Source: Rhodobacteraceae bacterium CCMM004
Lineage (GTDB): Bacteria; Pseudomonadota; Alphaproteobacteria; Rhodobacterales; Rhodobacteraceae
NCBI GenBank assembly: GCA_004005435.1
Contig: RZWH01000003.1
Span: forward strand, 496,001-560,000
Direction of reading: 5' to 3'
Length of the DNA: 64,000 nucleotides
Position 1 is the first letter of the stretch, and each line of letters opens with the position of its first letter. The notes beneath the pieces are model-generated. The model saw nothing but the letters and a program-made list of their open reading frames with translations. It had not been told where the DNA came from and ran no database searches. Shown here piece after piece: positions 8,441 through 16,261 of the stretch. The position numbers and the translations under genes were made by a program.

Positions 8441-9495
8441 TGGGTCCGGCGACCGGCCGGCGGCTCCGCCTCGTCGCGGACGATCTGACCGGCGCGCTCG
8501 ATGCGGCCGCGCCCTTCGCCGCGCCCGGCACGCCCGTGCAGGTGCCGCTGGGACCGGGCCGTCCCGCCGGGTCGGTCGCGCTGAGCAGCGAGAGCCGCGA
8601 CCTGCCCCTGCCCGCGGCGCTAGAGCGCGTCGGATCGGCCTGGTCCCGCCTCGGCGGGGCCGCCGCGGACGACCTGGTGTTCAAGAAGGTCGACAGCGTG
8701 CTCAGAGGTCACCCGCTGGAAGAGACGTTGCACCTGATGCGGCTCGGCGGGTTCGCCCGGTGCGTCTTCGCCCCGGCGTTCCCCGAGATGGGGCGGATCA
8801 CCCGGGGCGGGCGGCACCTCGCCAAATCCCCTTCGGGATCGTGGGCGCCGACGCCGCACAGCGACCTGGCGGCGGCCTTTGCCGCGCTCGGGGTGCGGGC
8901 GGGCACGGGCGAGGACGGCGCCGAGACCGTCCTGCTGCTCGACGCGGAGACGCAGGACGACCTGCGGGCTGCCGTGGTCCGGCTGGGGCACCGGCGGCGC
9001 CTCCTCTGGGCCGGCAGCCGGGGCCTGGCCGAGGCGCTCGCACCGCGCGCCGCCCTCCTGCCCCGGCCCGCGGTCTCGCTCTTCGTCTTCGGCACCAACC
9101 ATCGGGTGAGCCGCGCGCAGGCCGAGGCGCTCCGGCCCCGCACCGCGCCCTTTCCGCCCCATGGCCCCGTGCGGCTGGACCGGGCGCGCAGCCGGATGCT
9201 CGATCCCGTGCCGCAGGCGTCCGATGCCGCCGCGACCTCCGCCGCGGTCGCCGAAGCTGTCGGCCGGCTCGACGGCCCGATGGACGGTCTGACGCTGTTC
9301 GTCACCGGCGGCGACACGCTGGCCCGCGTTTTGGACGCGTCGGGAGCGGTCGGGCTGGACTGCATCGGCGAACTCGCGCCCGGCCTTCCCCTGTCCACCG
9401 TTCGGGGTGGGCGCCTGGACCGCGCCGGGATCGTGACGAAGTCCGGGGGCTTCGGCGACCGCGACCTGCTCCTCGACCTCGCTGTGCGCCTATGA
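8440..9495 (+). CDS. DUF1537 four-carbon acid sugar kinase family protein
   Basis: ATP-dependent kinase of acid sugars such as D-threonate, D-erythronate or 3-oxo-tetronate, giving the 4-phosphate. Family motifs are present: VADDLTGALDAA at the N-terminus, FKKVDSVLRGHP near residue 80, and in the C-terminal half FVTGGDTLARVL, LAPGLPLSTV and IVTKSGGFGD, which form the nucleotide-binding lobe. At 351 residues it is shorter than the usual 400-470, mostly through a compact middle. Start: ATG at 8440 overlapping the regulator stop; a GTG one codon earlier is equally possible. Next to a PdxA2-like enzyme, this matches the kinase plus dehydrogenase pair described for four-carbon acid sugars. The exact stereoisomer is not known. 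Confidence 0.88.
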   Translation: MGPATGRRLRLVADDLTGALDAAAPFAAPGTPVQVPLGPGRPAGSVALSSESRDLPLPAALERVGSAWSRLGGAAADDLVFKKVDSVLRGHPLEETLHLMRLGGFARCVFAPAFPEMGRITRGGRHLAKSPSGSWAPTPHSDLAAAFAALGVRAGTGEDGAETVLLLDAETQDDLRAAVVRLGHRRRLLWAGSRGLAEALAPRAALLPRPAVSLFVFGTNHRVSRAQAEALRPRTAPFPPHGPVRLDRARSRMLDPVPQASDAAATSAAVAEAVGRLDGPMDGLTLFVTGGDTLARVLDASGAVGLDCIGELAPGLPLSTVRGGRLDRAGIVTKSGGFGDRDLLLDLAVRL

Positions 9496-9512
9496 CCGTG
9501 CGGCGGCACGCG

Positions 9513-9544
9513 CCGGGCGGCACGCGGGCCCAGGCGGCGCCCGG
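9513..9544. terminator. Weak hairpin between convergent kinase and sucrase/ferredoxin-like genes
   Basis: CCGGGCG (9513-9519) and CGCCCGG (9538-9544) are 7-bp inverted arms in the 61-bp gap between two convergent stops. There is no T run. In DNA of this GC content such arms can arise by chance. Confidence 0.3.
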
Positions 9545-9556
9545 ACCCCGCCGCCG

Positions 9557-10507
9557 TCAACGGGCGGGGTCGCCTCCCGGCCCGACCGACAGAATCTCGG
9601 CTTGCCAGATCTCCTTGGCCTCCAACGGCTTGGCCGCGCGGAGGTCGTCGCAGGCGCCGTAGCTGCGGACCTGGCCGGGACGGCAGGCCACCTGCACGAC
9701 GCGGCCGCCCACCGTTACCGCAAAGCGCCGCGCCCGCCCTGTCCCCCCCAGCTCGGCGACCTGCGGACTATAGCAACCTGCGGGCGCGACGGCGCCGAGC
9801 GCCGCGACCTCGGCCGCCTGGGCCGCGGGGTTCAGCGTCGACGCGCCGCGGTAGCGGGGGACGTAAGGGTGCCCCCGGGCCTCGGCGGCGAGGAGAGACG
9901 CGGCGTCGGCGGGGACCAGACGGCCGTATTTGCGCAGCGCGGGCAGAACCAGCAATCCGGCCGCCAGGCGGCAGCCCCCCAGATGCGTGCATTCCCACAC
10001 GTCGAAGTCCTGCCCCCGGGCCTCCGCCTCGGCCGCCACGGCCTTGTAGAGCGCAAAGCCCCACTTCGCGCAGCAGCGGTCGTGCTTGCCATGGGTGCAG
10101 CAGAGCACCAGGGGTGCCGCCACCGGCACGGGCCGGAACCGATCCAGCCGGGAGGGCTCGCCCCCGACGGCATCCAGGACCGCGGGCAGCTCCGCCGCCG
10201 CGATGTCGATCCTCACCGCCTCGGGCATGAGAAACACGGCGATACCGTCGCCGTCATAGGGCTTGCGGTCGATCAGGTTCACCCGGCGCCCGGCGGCGAC
10301 CACGCGCGCGATGGCCGCGCGCACGCCGCCGTCCATCCCCCCCGCGATGCGCAGCGAATGGCGCCACTTCGCCTTGGGCCAGCGGATGAGCACGGTCGCC
10401 GCGTCGTGTGCCCCCCATCCGGCCAACGGCTCTCCCGCGGCCGCACTGTGCTCGGTGCAGAACGCGGGCGCGGAAGGGTCGGCCGCGATGGGGGTCTCGG
10501 CCGTCAT
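9557..10507 (-). CDS. Sucrase/ferredoxin-like family protein (thioredoxin-like 2Fe-2S type)
   Basis: Member of the Suc_Fer-like family, whose C-terminal fold resembles thioredoxin-like [2Fe-2S] ferredoxins; the cellular role is poorly known. The 316-residue sequence has the diagnostic pattern CTHGKHDRCCAKWG (about residues 143-156), WECTHLGGCRLA about 30 residues later and YGRLVPADA after that. Together these hold the conserved cysteines and histidines. The ATG at 10507 follows GAGAGG and lies 31 bp after the hemP stop, so both are probably one transcript. The link to HemP and the iron transporters suggests a part in iron or heme handling, by context only. Confidence 0.8.
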   Translation of the reverse strand: MTAETPIAADPSAPAFCTEHSAAAGEPLAGWGAHDAATVLIRWPKAKWRHSLRIAGGMDGGVRAAIARVVAAGRRVNLIDRKPYDGDGIAVFLMPEAVRIDIAAAELPAVLDAVGGEPSRLDRFRPVPVAAPLVLCCTHGKHDRCCAKWGFALYKAVAAEAEARGQDFDVWECTHLGGCRLAAGLLVLPALRKYGRLVPADAASLLAAEARGHPYVPRYRGASTLNPAAQAAEVAALGAVAPAGCYSPQVAELGGTGRARRFAVTVGGRVVQVACRPGQVRSYGACDDLRAAKPLEAKEIWQAEILSVGPGGDPAR

Positions 10508-10538
10508 CGCGCCCGCCTCTCGGTTCGCCCGGCCCAGG

Positions 10539-10709
10539 TCACTTGGTGAGGATCAGCTTGCCCGCGCGGGTGATGCGCAGCCAGTAGACCTGGGTGTCGA
10601 GCACGATGCGGGCCTGGACGCCGCCGCGGATCAGGTCGCGCGCATCGTAGGTGGGGACGTCGCCCCGCTCCTTCGCGTCGCCGCCCGCAGAGGGCGCGGT
10701 GCGGGTCAT
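10539..10709 (-). CDS. hemP: Hemin uptake protein HemP
   Basis: Small cytosolic protein of the HemP family, linked to heme or iron uptake and often the most strongly iron-regulated gene of its locus. The 56-residue product contains YDARDLIRGG, then VYWLRITRAGKLILTK at the very C-terminus, the family's defining end. The ATG at 10709 overlaps the stop of a short upstream reading frame (ATGA) and is preceded by GGGAG. It is followed after 31 bp by the sucrase/ferredoxin-like gene. No TonB receptor or HmuTUV genes are in this stretch, but a FecBCDE-type importer lies 500 bp away. Confidence 0.85.
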   Translation of the reverse strand: MTRTAPSAGGDAKERGDVPTYDARDLIRGGVQARIVLDTQVYWLRITRAGKLILTK

Positions 10710-10822
10710 GCCCGTCGCTCCCGCACCGGGCCGTGTTGGCCCCGCGGGAGTGCGCGGCGCGGCGGGAGGCGGTCGGCGTCTCGGCGGGGATCCCCCACCT
10801 TGGGCCCGTCGTGTCTGAGCAT
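10706..10822 (-). CDS. Possible 38-codon leader peptide upstream of hemP
   Basis: A short reading frame starts at ATG 10822 with a strong site, GGAGGG, just upstream, and stops so that its TGA overlaps the hemP ATG. The predicted peptide begins MLRHDGPKVGDPRR and is very Arg- and Pro-rich, with no recognisable domain. The arrangement would couple hemP translation to that of the leader. It could be chance in GC-rich DNA; the strong ribosome site and exact ATGA junction are the only support. Confidence 0.4.
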   Translation of the reverse strand: MLRHDGPKVGDPRRDADRLPPRRALPRGQHGPVRERRA

Positions 10823-10897
10823 CTTGGCCCTCCGTTTGGGACGGTCCGACGGATGTTCGCTGGCGCTCCGCGCCCCAATCCGGCCGGTCAGGCTATT

Positions 10898-10939
10898 TCC
10901 GATAGTTTTTATCGGATACACAAATATCCCTGGGGTCAA
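10898..10939 (-). promoter_or_regulatory. Candidate hemP promoter with inverted repeat
   Basis: On the minus strand a TTGACC box (10939-10934) is followed after 17 bases by TCCGATA-AAAAC-TATCGGA (10916-10898), a perfect 7-bp hyphenated palindrome lying where a -10 box would be. This is a rare A+T-rich patch in its region and lies about 190 bp upstream of hemP. It could be an operator for an iron-responsive regulator (Irr, RirA or Fur types), but it matches no consensus I can quote with confidence. Confidence 0.4.
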
Positions 10940-11203
10940 GCCCTCCCTGCCGACCCGAACGGGGAATTCGGCCTTTCGCAGTCGGACCCGCCTCTGGCGT
11001 CCGTCAGGGCCAGGCCGACGCGGGCGCGACGGCCGCGGTGGGCGCCGAGCGCGCTCCTTTTCGGCTTCCACACCCGCCCCTGAGACCGCGGCGCGTCGGT
11101 CGTTCGGTCCCATCCGGCAGACAGTCCGTGTTCCGCGGCCGCGGCCGTCGCGGTCAGGTCGCGCGACCGCGCGCGTCCCGTTCGGTCATCGCATTCCGAG
11201 CTT
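10940..11203. other. Intergenic stretch without recognised gene
   Basis: This is the rest of the 494-bp gap between hemP and the iron-binding-protein gene. I see no conserved protein, RNA fold or terminator with a T tract. Reading frames here are open only because stop codons are scarce in GC-rich DNA. Confidence 0.5.
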
Positions 11204-12109
11204 TCATTCCGGTGTCACCCCGTAGATGCGGGCGACATCCTTCAGCATCAGATCGGCGGCGATCACTCCGCCTGCGGTGTTCCAGATGGCGTCGTCGACC
11301 TCGTGAACCCGGCCCGCCCGGACTGCCGAGAGGGTCTGCCAAAGGGGATCGGCCAGCGCCTCTCGGGCCGCGGCGCTGCCCTTGCCGTCGCCCGTCTCCC
11401 AGGTGAAGTGAAAGATGCGGTCGCCGTCCATGTCGGGGATGCTCTCCTTGCCCACCCGCAGGGCGAAGTCGTCCACGTCCTGGTTCTCTGGCCGGGCAAA
11501 GCCGAGGCGGTCCAAGAGCACGCCCGAGAAGCTGTCCTTTTGATAGATGCGAATCTGCGAGGGCAGGAACCGGATCACGGACACCTCTTCTTGCAGGGAA
11601 TCGCCCAGAGCCGCCGAGGTGGCGGCCACGTCGGCCTCGAAGCGGTCCATCACCGCCTGCCCTTCCTCGACGCGGCCCAGAGCTTCGGCATAAAGCGCGA
11701 AGTTCACCATCCAGTCGCCGCGCAGCCGTTCGGACAGGACCGTGGGCGCGATGGCCGAGAGCTGCCGGTAGATCTCCTCGTGCCGCTGCTTGTTGCCGAG
11801 GATCAGGTCGGGCTCCAGCGCGGCGACCAGTTCCAGGTTGATCGCGCTCTCCTTGCCCAGGGGCGCCACGTCGTCCATCCGCGGGGCGATATGGGCATAC
11901 CACGGATCGCCGTTCCACGAGGTCGCGGCCCCGACCGGCGTGACGCCCAGGGCCAGGACCGCCTCGGTGCCCTCGTTGGTCAGGACGACGACCCGCTCGG
12001 GGGCGTCCGGCACGTCGGTGTCCCCCATGGCGTGGGTGACCGTGCCGGCATGGACGGCGGGCGCCAGGAGAAGCGCGGCGGCGGCGGTGAGAAACAGACG
12101 TCTCGACAT
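11204..12109 (-). CDS. Iron-siderophore/Fe(III) ABC transporter substrate-binding protein (FecB/FepB-like)
   Basis: Periplasmic receptor for ferric chelates. The 301 residues begin with a signal peptide (MSRRLFLTAAAALLLAPAVHA). The class III binding-protein segments follow: ERVVVLTNEGTEAVLALGVTPVGA, INLELVAALEPDLILGNK, and near the end VHEVDDAIWNTAGG. The ATG at 12109 follows AAGGGA by eight bases; in-frame codons further upstream reach into the divergent promoter. It is transcribed away from its three partner genes, with only 70 bp between, so one control region probably serves both directions. The class covers siderophores, heme and cobalamin; iron is favoured because of HemP and FetAB nearby. 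Confidence 0.88.
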   Translation of the reverse strand: MSRRLFLTAAAALLLAPAVHAGTVTHAMGDTDVPDAPERVVVLTNEGTEAVLALGVTPVGAATSWNGDPWYAHIAPRMDDVAPLGKESAINLELVAALEPDLILGNKQRHEEIYRQLSAIAPTVLSERLRGDWMVNFALYAEALGRVEEGQAVMDRFEADVAATSAALGDSLQEEVSVIRFLPSQIRIYQKDSFSGVLLDRLGFARPENQDVDDFALRVGKESIPDMDGDRIFHFTWETGDGKGSAAAREALADPLWQTLSAVRAGRVHEVDDAIWNTAGGVIAADLMLKDVARIYGVTPE

Positions 12110-12179
12110 GAAGCTTTCCCTTGGGACGAAATGGTGCTTAAAGAGGTTGACCAAAACACTCAGGAAAGCAACCCGCAAC

Positions 12180-13163
12180 ATGCGCCCCGCCGTTCCAGCG
12201 CTGATCGCGGCCTCTGCGGGGTTGGCCCTGGCCAGCCTGCATCTGGGCGTCCGGTTCACGCCGCCGGGCGAGGTGCTGGCCGCGCTCGCGGGCCGCGGCG
12301 AGGGTCAGGCGGCGCTGATCGTGCAGTCTCTGCGGCTGCCGCGGGCGGTGTTGGCGGTGGTTGTGGGCGCATCGCTGGGACTGGCCGGTCTGCTGATGCA
12401 GACCGCTGTGCGTAACCCCATCGCCGAGCCCGGGCTCTTGGGCGTCAACGCCGGAGCGGCGTTCGCCGTCGTCCTCCTCCTCACCTTGGTGCCTGGGGCG
12501 GCGATGACGCAGGTGATGCTGACCGCCGCCCTAGGCGCGGCGGTGGCGGTGGTCTGCGTCATGGGTCTGGCGCTGTCGACGGCCAGCGGGATGTCGCCGG
12601 TGTTCCTTCTCCTCGCCGGGGTGACCATCGCCGCGCTCCTCAACGCCGGGCTCCAGGTGCTGATCCTCCTCGACGAGGCGGTGATGGAGGAGCTGTTGTT
12701 CTGGCTCGCCGGGGCCTTCGTCGATCGCCCGATCGACGGCCTGTGGATCGCCCTGCCCCTCCTGGCCTTGGTGGCCCTCGCCGTGGTCCGGTTTCGCGCC
12801 GCGCTGGACGTCCTGGGGACGGACGACGCGACGGCCGCGACCCTGGGCGTCGACGTCCTGCGCACGCGGCTGGGGTTCCTCGGCGCGGTGGCGCTGCTGT
12901 CGGGGGCGTCGGTGGCGCTGGCGGGGCCCATCGCCTTCGTCGGTCTGGTGGCCCCGCATCTGGCGCGGCTGTCGGGCGGGCGCGGCACCGCCGCGCTGCT
13001 GCCGCTGACGATGCTCTGGGGCGCGGTCCTGGCCCAGTCGTCGGACATCCTCGCCCGCTTCGTCCTCTACCCGTCAGAGGCGCCGGTCTCGGCCGTCATG
13101 GCGATGGTCGGCGTCCCGCTTCTGGTGCTGCTCTTGCGCCGCCGCCGGATCGCAGCGGCATGA
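12180..13163 (+). CDS. FecCD-family iron ABC transporter permease, subunit 1
   Basis: Inner-membrane half-channel for ferric chelate uptake. The 327-residue protein shows about ten hydrophobic helices and the FecCD hallmarks RLPRAVLAVVVGASLGLAG (residues about 52-70), QTAVRNPIAEPGLLGVNAGA, and near the C-terminus GPIAFVGLVAPHLAR, the cytosolic coupling region. The ATG at 12180 gives the expected N-terminus; AGGAAAG upstream is a rather distant ribosome site. The stop overlaps the next gene by four bases (ATGA). Confidence 0.92.
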   Translation: MRPAVPALIAASAGLALASLHLGVRFTPPGEVLAALAGRGEGQAALIVQSLRLPRAVLAVVVGASLGLAGLLMQTAVRNPIAEPGLLGVNAGAAFAVVLLLTLVPGAAMTQVMLTAALGAAVAVVCVMGLALSTASGMSPVFLLLAGVTIAALLNAGLQVLILLDEAVMEELLFWLAGAFVDRPIDGLWIALPLLALVALAVVRFRAALDVLGTDDATAATLGVDVLRTRLGFLGAVALLSGASVALAGPIAFVGLVAPHLARLSGGRGTAALLPLTMLWGAVLAQSSDILARFVLYPSEAPVSAVMAMVGVPLLVLLLRRRRIAAA

Positions 13164-14167
13164 TCCGCAGCGCCGGCCCGCTCGCCGCCATCGCCTTGGC
13201 GCTCGCCTGCCTGACGGTGGCGGCGGTGGCGCTGGGGTCGTCGGCGATGCCCGTGGACCGGGTGATCGCCAGCCTCCTGGGACACGGCGCGCGGATGGAC
13301 GGGATCATCGTCTGGGACCTGCGTCTGCCGCGGGTGGCCCTGGCGATCCTGGCGGGGGCCGCTCTGGGCGTCGCGGGCGCGCTCCTACAACGGGCGACGC
13401 GCAATCCGCTGGCCGCACCGTCGGTCCTGGGCATCGTCGACGGCGCCGCTCTGGGCGTTCTGCTGTTCCTCCTGATTTTCTCGGACGCCGCGAACGCACT
13501 GACCGTCTCGGTCTATTGGCAGCCTTTGGCCGCCGGGATCGGCGCGTGCGTCTTCGCCGCCGCGGTCGCGCTGCTGTGGTGGCGCGAGAGGCACAGCCCC
13601 ATGCGGCTGATCCTCTACGGCGTGGCGCTGGCGGCGCTGGCCAACGCGCTGGTCGTGCTGTTGATCATCGCCGGGCCGGTGTTCCGGGCAAGCCAGGCGC
13701 TGATCTGGCTCGCCGGGTCGGTCCACACGGCGGAATGGCGCGACGTGCAGATCCTGGCGCTCTGCCTGGCTGGGCTGAGCCTGCCCGCGCTGTTGCTGAT
13801 CCGCCCGCTCGACCACATGCGTCTGGACGACCAGAGCGCCCGCGCCTCGGGTCTTTCGGTCGACGCCGCGCGGGTTTCCGCCCTGGCGGTGTCGGTGCTG
13901 ATGACCGCCGCCGCGGTCAGCGTCGTCGGCGGCATCGGCTTTGTCGGGTTGATCGCGCCGCACCTGGCCCGCCTGCTCTTCGGCTCCGCGATCGGGGCAC
14001 AGATGCTGGGCGCGGCGCTGATCGGACCGATCATGGTGGTGGGCGCCGACCTCCTGGGGCGCCTCGCCTTCCAGCCACTGGAGGTGCCCGCCGGCGCGCT
14101 GACCGCGCTGATCGGGGCGCCGTATTTCCTCTATGTCATGGTGCGGCGGGGCCAGGCCCATGCGTGA
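13160..14167 (+). CDS. FecCD-family iron ABC transporter permease, subunit 2
   Basis: Second half of the ferric chelate channel. The 335 residues share the plan of the first permease: RLPRVALAILAGAALGVAGALLQ near residue 55, TRNPLAAPSVLGIVDGAALG after it, a run of helices, and GGIGFVGLIAPHLAR before the last helices. Start and stop both overlap neighbours (4 bp with the first permease, 8 bp with the ATPase), which indicates tight co-translation and a heterodimeric channel. Confidence 0.92.
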   Translation: MIRSAGPLAAIALALACLTVAAVALGSSAMPVDRVIASLLGHGARMDGIIVWDLRLPRVALAILAGAALGVAGALLQRATRNPLAAPSVLGIVDGAALGVLLFLLIFSDAANALTVSVYWQPLAAGIGACVFAAAVALLWWRERHSPMRLILYGVALAALANALVVLLIIAGPVFRASQALIWLAGSVHTAEWRDVQILALCLAGLSLPALLLIRPLDHMRLDDQSARASGLSVDAARVSALAVSVLMTAAAVSVVGGIGFVGLIAPHLARLLFGSAIGAQMLGAALIGPIMVVGADLLGRLAFQPLEVPAGALTALIGAPYFLYVMVRRGQAHA

Positions 14168-14948
14168 CGACCGCCCACCCCCTGCCCTGTGCATCCGCGA
14201 CCTGACGGTGCGCTACGACGGCGTGGCGGCGGTGGACGGCATTGCGCTGAACGTCCCCGCGGGAAAGGTCACGGCGCTCTGCGGCCCCAACGGCTGCGGC
14301 AAGTCCTCGGCGTTAAAGGCCATCCGCCGCCTGGTCCCGTGCACGGGCACGGTCGAGCTGTGGGGCGACGACCTCAGCCGCGCGCCGCATCGCACGCTGG
14401 CCCGCCGGATCGCGATGCTGGGCCAGGCGCCCGACGCGCCCAAGGACATGGCGGTGCGCGACCTGGTGGCGCTCGGCCGCTACGCCCATCGCGCGGGGTT
14501 CGGGCGCCTGGGCGCGGACGACCGTGCCGCCATCGCCCGCGCGGTTGCGGCCACGCAGTTGGACGACCTCCTCGACCGCCCCCTCGGCGCGCTGTCGGGT
14601 GGGCAGCTGCAGCGGGCGTGGCTGGCCATGGTCTTGGCCCAGGACGCGCCGATCCTGTTCCTCGACGAGCCCACCAACCATCTCGACATCAGCCACGCGC
14701 TGTCGACCCTGGGGCTGGTGCGGCGGCTGGCCGACGATCAGGGCCTGACCGTCCTCGTCGTCCTGCACGACCTGAACCTCGCCGCGGGCTTCGCTGACCG
14801 GATCGTTTTCATGAAAGCCGGGCGCATCGCCGGTGAGGGCACCGTGGCCGAGGTCTTCGACGCCGATCTCATCTCCCAGGTCTTCGACATCCCCTGCACC
14901 GTCATGACCCGTCCGAAGTCCGGGCGCCCCTTCGTGGTGACCGAGTAG
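14160..14948 (+). CDS. Iron ABC transporter ATP-binding protein (FecE/FepC-like)
   Basis: ATPase of the ferric chelate importer. The 262 residues have Walker A GPNGCGKSS (about residues 39-47), Q-loop GQAPDAP, signature LSGGQLQRAW, Walker B ILFLDEPTNHLD and the switch histidine in VLHDLN, all intact. The chosen ATG at 14160 overlaps the second permease by 8 bp and is followed at once by family-like sequence; an ATG nine codons earlier would overlap more. It is the last gene of the three-gene plus-strand unit; a 515-bp gap with degenerate repeats follows. Confidence 0.92.
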   Translation: MRDDRPPPALCIRDLTVRYDGVAAVDGIALNVPAGKVTALCGPNGCGKSSALKAIRRLVPCTGTVELWGDDLSRAPHRTLARRIAMLGQAPDAPKDMAVRDLVALGRYAHRAGFGRLGADDRAAIARAVAATQLDDLLDRPLGALSGGQLQRAWLAMVLAQDAPILFLDEPTNHLDISHALSTLGLVRRLADDQGLTVLVVLHDLNLAAGFADRIVFMKAGRIAGEGTVAEVFDADLISQVFDIPCTVMTRPKSGRPFVVTE

Positions 14949-15094
14949 CGCCTGGCGCGGGCGGCACGTGGAGAAAAGGACAGCGCCGCCCCGATGGAGA
15001 CACCGGCAGGCGGGGCGTGGGGTCTCGGGGATCGCGCAGAGCGCGTCGCGATTGGTGGGCTAGCGCTCTGGTCGCCCGCTACACGCTTGGCGAC

Positions 15095-15235
15095 GAGGAG
15101 AGCGCCTTCCCGCCGGGGCTCGGTCGTGCGGCGCGCGGTATCGACAAAAGCGCCGACGACGTGGCGGCTGCACTTTCCTCGGCAAGAGCGCTGCCGCGGG
15201 GGGGACGGCGCTGCCCGGCGTGGCACCGAGCAGGG
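15095..15235 (+). repeat. Interspersed intergenic repeat, copy C (diverged)
   Basis: Matches the tandem copies at 53.2-53.5 kb along its length: GAGNGCGCCTTCCCGCCGGGG-like left end, GTGGCGGCTGCAC in the middle, then GGGGGGGACGGCGCTGCC and GCGT at the right end. The inverted arms are partly decayed. It lies between the convergent fecE-like and fetB-like genes. I see no coding potential in this gap, which runs from 14949 to 15463. Confidence 0.6.
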
Positions 15236-15304
15236 TCGTGGGGGCAGAAGCGCCGAAAGGGCCGCACCGCATCATCGCGAGACGGACCGTCCGCGTCCTC
15301 GCGG

Positions 15305-15420
15305 TGAGGGCCGCGCCGGCCCGCAGGGCGGCGGACGGGCGGCTGGCGGCATCTCCTCAAGCAACCGCGCCGAGGCGGCCCAACCGTCCTCGCCAGACGC
15401 GCCGCCCCGGGGCCGAGGGA
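15305..15420 (+). repeat. Interspersed intergenic repeat, copy D (strongly diverged)
   Basis: Second, more decayed copy in the same gap. The best-kept part is the core ACCGTCCTCGCCAGACGCG followed by CCGCCCCGGGG (15382-15412), almost the same as the core of the copy at 53246-53275, then GAGGGACGGC. The left end GAGGGCCGCGCCGGCCCGC is recognisable. Boundaries are approximate. Confidence 0.5.
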
Positions 15421-15463
15421 CGGCCTTGGAGGCTGAGGACATCCACTCCCTCCGACCCCCGCC

Positions 15464-16261
15464 CTACTCCCCGGTGCGCAAACGGTCGAGACGCAACCGG
15501 TGGCGATGGTCGGTCATCCGGCGCGCCATGGCGTGCACCGCGCCGACCACGCCCAGCACCGACGTCCCCGCGATCAGAAACATCAGGACCATTTGGTATT
15601 TCGCGGCCTGCATCACGTCGGCGCCCGCCAGGATCTGGCCGGTCATCATGCCGGGGATCGTGACCAGCCCGATGGCCGACATCGCGTTGATCGTCGGCAT
15701 GAGCCCGGTGCGAATCGCCTGGCGCACCGGATCGGACAGCGCCTCGCCCCGGGTATGCCCGGCCAGCAGCCGCGCCTCGACGATCCGCACATCGCGGCGG
15801 ATCGCGGTCGAGAAGGTGTCGAGCGCCAGGGCGATCCCGGTCATCGAACTCCCCGCGACCATGCCGAAGACGGGCAGCGCCACCTGGGGCGCATACCAGG
15901 GCCGCGCCTCGATCAGCAGCGCCAGGGCGGGCAGGACGACGACCCACCCGGCCCCGATCATCACCCCGGCGCCGACGGCGACGGTCCAGCGGCGCCCGGC
16001 CGGCGCGTCCTGCCGCGCCAGCACCTCGAACCCCGCAAACACCGCCATCGCCGCCATCGCCCCGAGCGTCACCCAGACATTTGCGGCGGCGAAGATCAGG
16101 CCGAGAAGCGTCGCCAGCACCACGAGCTGCACCACCATGCGCGCGCCGGCGACCAGCAGGCCCCGCCCCACATGCAGCGACAGCACGAGCGAGAGGCCCG
16201 CGCCCAGGAACAGCAGCGCCGAGGCGGCGGCGATGTCGAACGGGGTGAGATCCGGCGTCAT
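15464..16261 (-). CDS. fetB: FetB-like ABC transporter permease (UPF0014 family), iron export
   Basis: Membrane subunit of a FetAB-type exporter, which in E. coli lowers cytosolic iron and eases oxidative stress. The 265-residue protein has about seven hydrophobic helices with family sequence GARMVVQLVVLATLLGLIF, FGMVAGSSMTGIALALD and MPTINAMSAIGLVTIPGMMTGQILAG (residues about 40-60, 135-155 and 190-215). The ATG at 16261 overlaps the ATPase stop by four bases. The family is well recognised; iron as substrate is by homology and by the iron genes next door. Confidence 0.87.
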   Translation of the reverse strand: MTPDLTPFDIAAASALLFLGAGLSLVLSLHVGRGLLVAGARMVVQLVVLATLLGLIFAAANVWVTLGAMAAMAVFAGFEVLARQDAPAGRRWTVAVGAGVMIGAGWVVVLPALALLIEARPWYAPQVALPVFGMVAGSSMTGIALALDTFSTAIRRDVRIVEARLLAGHTRGEALSDPVRQAIRTGLMPTINAMSAIGLVTIPGMMTGQILAGADVMQAAKYQMVLMFLIAGTSVLGVVGAVHAMARRMTDHRHRLRLDRLRTGE

